Source: Clostridia bacterium (GTDB lineage Bacteria > Bacillota > Clostridia > Oscillospirales > CAG-272). From it: DNA of 25,040 nucleotides. This document shows, in pieces, positions 22,367 through 25,040 of the stretch; the stretch's first letter is position 1, and the number at the start of each line of letters is the position of its first letter. The DNA lies in the NCBI GenBank assembly GCA_017612495.1, contig JAGAFQ010000024.1:1-25040 (forward strand), written 5' to 3'. The position numbers and the translations under genes were made by a program. The notes beneath the pieces are model-generated. The model saw only the letters and a list, made by a program, of their open reading frames with translations, had not been told where the DNA came from and did no database searches.

Positions 22367-23847
22367 TTTTAAACATCAACAACGAGCATTTAAGACACTA
22401 CGCCGAGTCACTTTGCCAAATGTTTTTGGGTCCCGTGCGCTTTGCAGATGATTCAGACGGTTTTGCCGATATTGACATATCATTAACAAAAACCGCAAAC
22501 GGATATAAGTGCATGGCGAAATCAAACGGAGTTTGCAAAACCTTTGAATTCGATAATTCGCGTTTTTCATTCTTGAAAGAGAGCGACGTTGAAAAGATCG
22601 CTCTCGGAAATGCGTTTTATATGCTCGGCGCACAATTATATCACAAAAGTCCGCCATGGGGCATACTAACGGGTATAAGACCCGCAAAGTTTATATTAGA
22701 TCATCAGTCGCTCGGCATTTCAAATGACATTCTTCGCTTATTGCTCAGCGAAGCATATCTCGTCTCAAAAGAGAATATAGAACTCGCTTTTCAAATCGCA
22801 AAAACCGAATCGAAATATCTTTCACATTCGATCGACAAAACCGTGAGCGTCTATATTTCCGTGCCGTTTTGTCCCACAAAATGCAATTACTGTTCATTTG
22901 TCTCGTGCGCCACAAAAAAGCTTTCATCGCTTATTGTGCCGTATGTTGACAAGTTGTGCGGCGATATAAAAAGCCGTGCCGCTTTGATAAAGAAACTTGG
23001 CTTGCGGGTGCGCTCTGTCTATATCGGCGGAGGAACTCCGTCAATTCTATCGCCTTCGCAAACCGATTCCGTTTTAACGGCAATATTTGATTCAATGCCG
23101 CTTTGCGAAAACTGCGAAATCACGTTTGAGGCGGGAAGGCCCGACACGATAACCGATCAAATATTCGACGTTTTGAAAAAGCACCGCATTGACAGAGTTT
23201 CGGTAAATCCGCAAACATTATCAGATGACGTGCTTAAAGCCGTCGGCAGAAACCACACGGCAGCGCAGTTTTATGATGCTTATGCCTGCGCAAAAAAGCA
23301 CGGCTTTGCCATCATAAACACCGATATTATCGCCGGCTTGCCGTCTGATACCGTTTCTTCATTCAAAAGCACTCTTGATTCAATCATAGCCCTCTATCCT
23401 CAAAACATCACGGTCCACAGTCTTTCGATCAAAAATGCGGCAAAATTCCGTGCAGATGCAAAAAAATTAATTTCCGATACCGCCACCGCAAACGAATGTG
23501 TTGCATTTTCAAAGGATGCTTTAATAAAAAACGGTTATCTGCCGTATTATATTTACAGACAGAAAAACACGATAGGGAATCTTGAAAATATCGGTTATGC
23601 AAGAATCGGATGTGAATCTGCATATAATATCCTTATGATGGAAGAGATACACACAGTAATAGGCATAGGGGCGGGAAGTGTAACAAAGCTCGTATCTTCT
23701 GACCGTAAGAAGATTGTGCGCATTTTTGCGCCGAAATATCCTTATGAATATCTCGGAATATCCAGCAAAAAACCACTCTATTCCGATATGGATATCGATA
23801 AAGAAATAAGTGATTTCTATTGTGAAAACTATTTTGCAGCAAAATAA
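22363..23847 (+). CDS. hemZ: Coproporphyrinogen dehydrogenase-like radical SAM protein HemZ
   Basis: HemZ is a HemN-family radical SAM protein associated with anaerobic coproporphyrinogen III oxidation or related heme chemistry. The 494-residue product has a long N-terminal domain (about 1-160, with SPPWGILTGIRPAKF near 96-110 typical of HemZ). The radical SAM core has CPTKCNYC (170-177) as the 4Fe-4S ligands, then YIGGGTPS, FEAGRPDT, RVSVNPQT and IAGLPSDT. It is translationally coupled to dtd. No other heme gene is in the window, so its substrate in this organism is uncertain. A TspO-like porphyrin-binding candidate lies 13 kb away. Confidence 0.93.
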   Translation: MILNINNEHLRHYAESLCQMFLGPVRFADDSDGFADIDISLTKTANGYKCMAKSNGVCKTFEFDNSRFSFLKESDVEKIALGNAFYMLGAQLYHKSPPWGILTGIRPAKFILDHQSLGISNDILRLLLSEAYLVSKENIELAFQIAKTESKYLSHSIDKTVSVYISVPFCPTKCNYCSFVSCATKKLSSLIVPYVDKLCGDIKSRAALIKKLGLRVRSVYIGGGTPSILSPSQTDSVLTAIFDSMPLCENCEITFEAGRPDTITDQIFDVLKKHRIDRVSVNPQTLSDDVLKAVGRNHTAAQFYDAYACAKKHGFAIINTDIIAGLPSDTVSSFKSTLDSIIALYPQNITVHSLSIKNAAKFRADAKKLISDTATANECVAFSKDALIKNGYLPYYIYRQKNTIGNLENIGYARIGCESAYNILMMEEIHTVIGIGAGSVTKLVSSDRKKIVRIFAPKYPYEYLGISSKKPLYSDMDIDKEISDFYCENYFAAK

Positions 23848-23875
23848 TAACATCTCTCCAAACGGAGGTAAACCA

Positions 23876-24799
23876 TTGATAAATTTCCACGCAGACTACG
23901 ATGAGGCAACTTGCCGAGAACTTGTTGAGATCACAGATGCGGTGTATCGCGTAAAAGTCGAGAATGCCGCGAAAAAAATTGCCGCTCTCGGCAAATTGAA
24001 ATATCTGTTTTTATCGGGACCGACTTGCTCCGGTAAAACAACAACCGCAAAAATTCTGACAAAAGAATTTGCTAAACATAATCGGAGCGTAAAGCTAATA
24101 TCGATCGACGATTTCTATTTTAACAGAGATGATCTTGCGCGTATGTCGAACGATAAAAATAAAATCGACTATGACTCGATAAAGACCATCGATCTTGAAT
24201 GCTTTAAGAAGGCTTTTGACGATATCAAACAAAATAAGACGGTTTTATTGCCGCATTTCAACTTTGAAACGGGTGTTCGTGATTTCTATACCGAATATAC
24301 GCCTCGTGATAACGAAATTATCCTTTGTGAGGGCATTCAAGCCGTATATCCGGAAATCACATCGCTGTTTTCAAAACGTGACTACAAGAGCATTTTCGTC
24401 AACGTATCGAATGACGTTAAGATCGGGAAACTCATTTTCACAGGTCGAGAGATGCGACTTTGCCGCCGAATAGTCAGAGATTCAAAGTTCCGTGCCGCAT
24501 CCCCCTATGAAACGATGCGCCTTTGGGATTCTGTCGTTGAAAACGAAGAAAAGTCCATTTTGCCTTATTCCGACTGTGACGTAAAAATTGACACGACTCT
24601 CGTTTATCAATTCGGAGTATTGCGTCCTTATCTTGCCGCTCTTATGGAATCTTATCCGCCGCTCGGCAACGGCAAAGACAAACCGTATTCCGATCTGCTC
24701 GAAAAACACAGATATATAACTCCGATCCCCGCCGATGCCGTTCCCATTGATTCAATGTTCAGAGAATTCATCGGCAGCGACGGACTTTTAGATAACTGA
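23876..24799 (+). CDS. Uridine kinase-like nucleoside kinase
   Basis: It is a P-loop kinase of the phosphoribulokinase/uridine kinase family, likely phosphorylating a nucleoside such as uridine. The roughly 307-residue product has a short N-terminal lead, Walker A GPTCSGKT (48-55), LISIDDFYF with the catalytic Asp, DLECFKKAFDDI, and LPHFNFETGVRDF matching the substrate-binding YDF/H region. CEGIQAVYPE and RRIVRDSKFR (the arginine-rich lid) follow. The frame is open from an ATG at 23810 inside hemZ, but the TTG at 23876 lies 6 bases after GGAGGT (23864-23869), so I use it. The family is longer than classical Udk (about 210 residues). Confidence 0.85.
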   Translation: MINFHADYDEATCRELVEITDAVYRVKVENAAKKIAALGKLKYLFLSGPTCSGKTTTAKILTKEFAKHNRSVKLISIDDFYFNRDDLARMSNDKNKIDYDSIKTIDLECFKKAFDDIKQNKTVLLPHFNFETGVRDFYTEYTPRDNEIILCEGIQAVYPEITSLFSKRDYKSIFVNVSNDVKIGKLIFTGREMRLCRRIVRDSKFRAASPYETMRLWDSVVENEEKSILPYSDCDVKIDTTLVYQFGVLRPYLAALMESYPPLGNGKDKPYSDLLEKHRYITPIPADAVPIDSMFREFIGSDGLLDN

Positions 24800-24817
24800 A
24801 AGGAAACTTTATAAAAT

Positions 24818-25040
24818 ATGAAAACTCTGTTTTCAGACGTGACATTGCTTTTTGAAGACGGAAGCAGTGCCGAAAATCAATATTTGGTCTGCAAAGACAA
24901 GTATATAGATTATATCGGCGACAAAAGACCCGAAAATGTCGAATATGACCGCATTATCGATTGCCGCGGCAAAATGCTGATGCCCGGTATGTATAATACC
25001 CACGCGCACGTTGCCATGAATGCTTTTCGCGGTTTTGCCG
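24818..25040 (+). CDS. Amidohydrolase family protein (partial, runs off the window)
   Basis: Only the first 74 residues are present. The N-terminal beta sandwich (LFSDVTLLFEDGS, then YLVCKDKYIDYIGD) leads to MPGMYNTHAHVAMNAFRGFA, where His62 and His64 (HxH) are the first metal ligands. The NTHAH-xAM-xxxRG pattern is that of the MtaD/SsnA group that deaminates adenosine-derived compounds such as S-adenosylhomocysteine or guanine-type substrates. The exact substrate cannot be told. AAGG precedes the ATG, 18 bases after the kinase stop. Confidence 0.85.
   Translation, partial: MKTLFSDVTLLFEDGSSAENQYLVCKDKYIDYIGDKRPENVEYDRIIDCRGKMLMPGMYNTHAHVAMNAFRGFA

Overview
The window reads as chromosomal DNA of an endospore-forming or spore-lineage Clostridia, probably an uncultivated gut-type Oscillospirales or Christensenellales relative. 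This is inferred from the Firmicutes-type order nusB-xseA-xseB-ispA-tlyA-nadK-argR-recN, from HemZ, a DacF-type peptidase, a non-catalytic HPr-like protein and a Cys-rich coat-like protein, and from strong AGGAG ribosome binding sites with occasional TTG starts. The DNA is moderately AT-rich throughout. I see no rRNA, tRNA, insertion sequence, CRISPR array or prophage. It is core genome.

Region 1 (1-9061) starts at a near-consensus promoter and is one tight same-strand run: nusB, a TsaD/Kae1-like paralogue, xseA, xseB, ispA, tlyA, nadK, argR, recN, tyrS. It ends at a strong hairpin after tyrS. It combines transcription antitermination, RNA modification, DNA repair (Exo VII, RecN), isoprenoid and NADP synthesis, and arginine control. 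dxs, often found between ispA and tlyA, is absent.

Region 2 (9064-13958) holds smaller units: a divergent TspO-like membrane protein whose ribosome binding site lies inside the tyrS terminator stem; an HPr-like protein without the phosphoryl-accepting His; dacF-pgi; a P-loop protein behind a possibly structured leader; and a protein with 25 Cys behind a -10 that matches the sporulation sigma-E/K form. A two-way terminator separates this from ispD-ispF on the minus strand (13995-15226).

Region 3 (15227-25040) starts at a divergent promoter region and runs cdaA, cdaR (cut by an in-frame TAA), recJ, relA, dtd, hemZ, a uridine-kinase-like gene and the start of an amidohydrolase. c-di-AMP synthesis and (p)ppGpp metabolism therefore sit in one co-directional stretch.

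I found no clearly new multi-gene system. The best leads are the interrupted cdaR, the TspO-like gene with its terminator/RBS overlap, the Cys-rich sporulation-like gene, and the P-loop gene with its leader.
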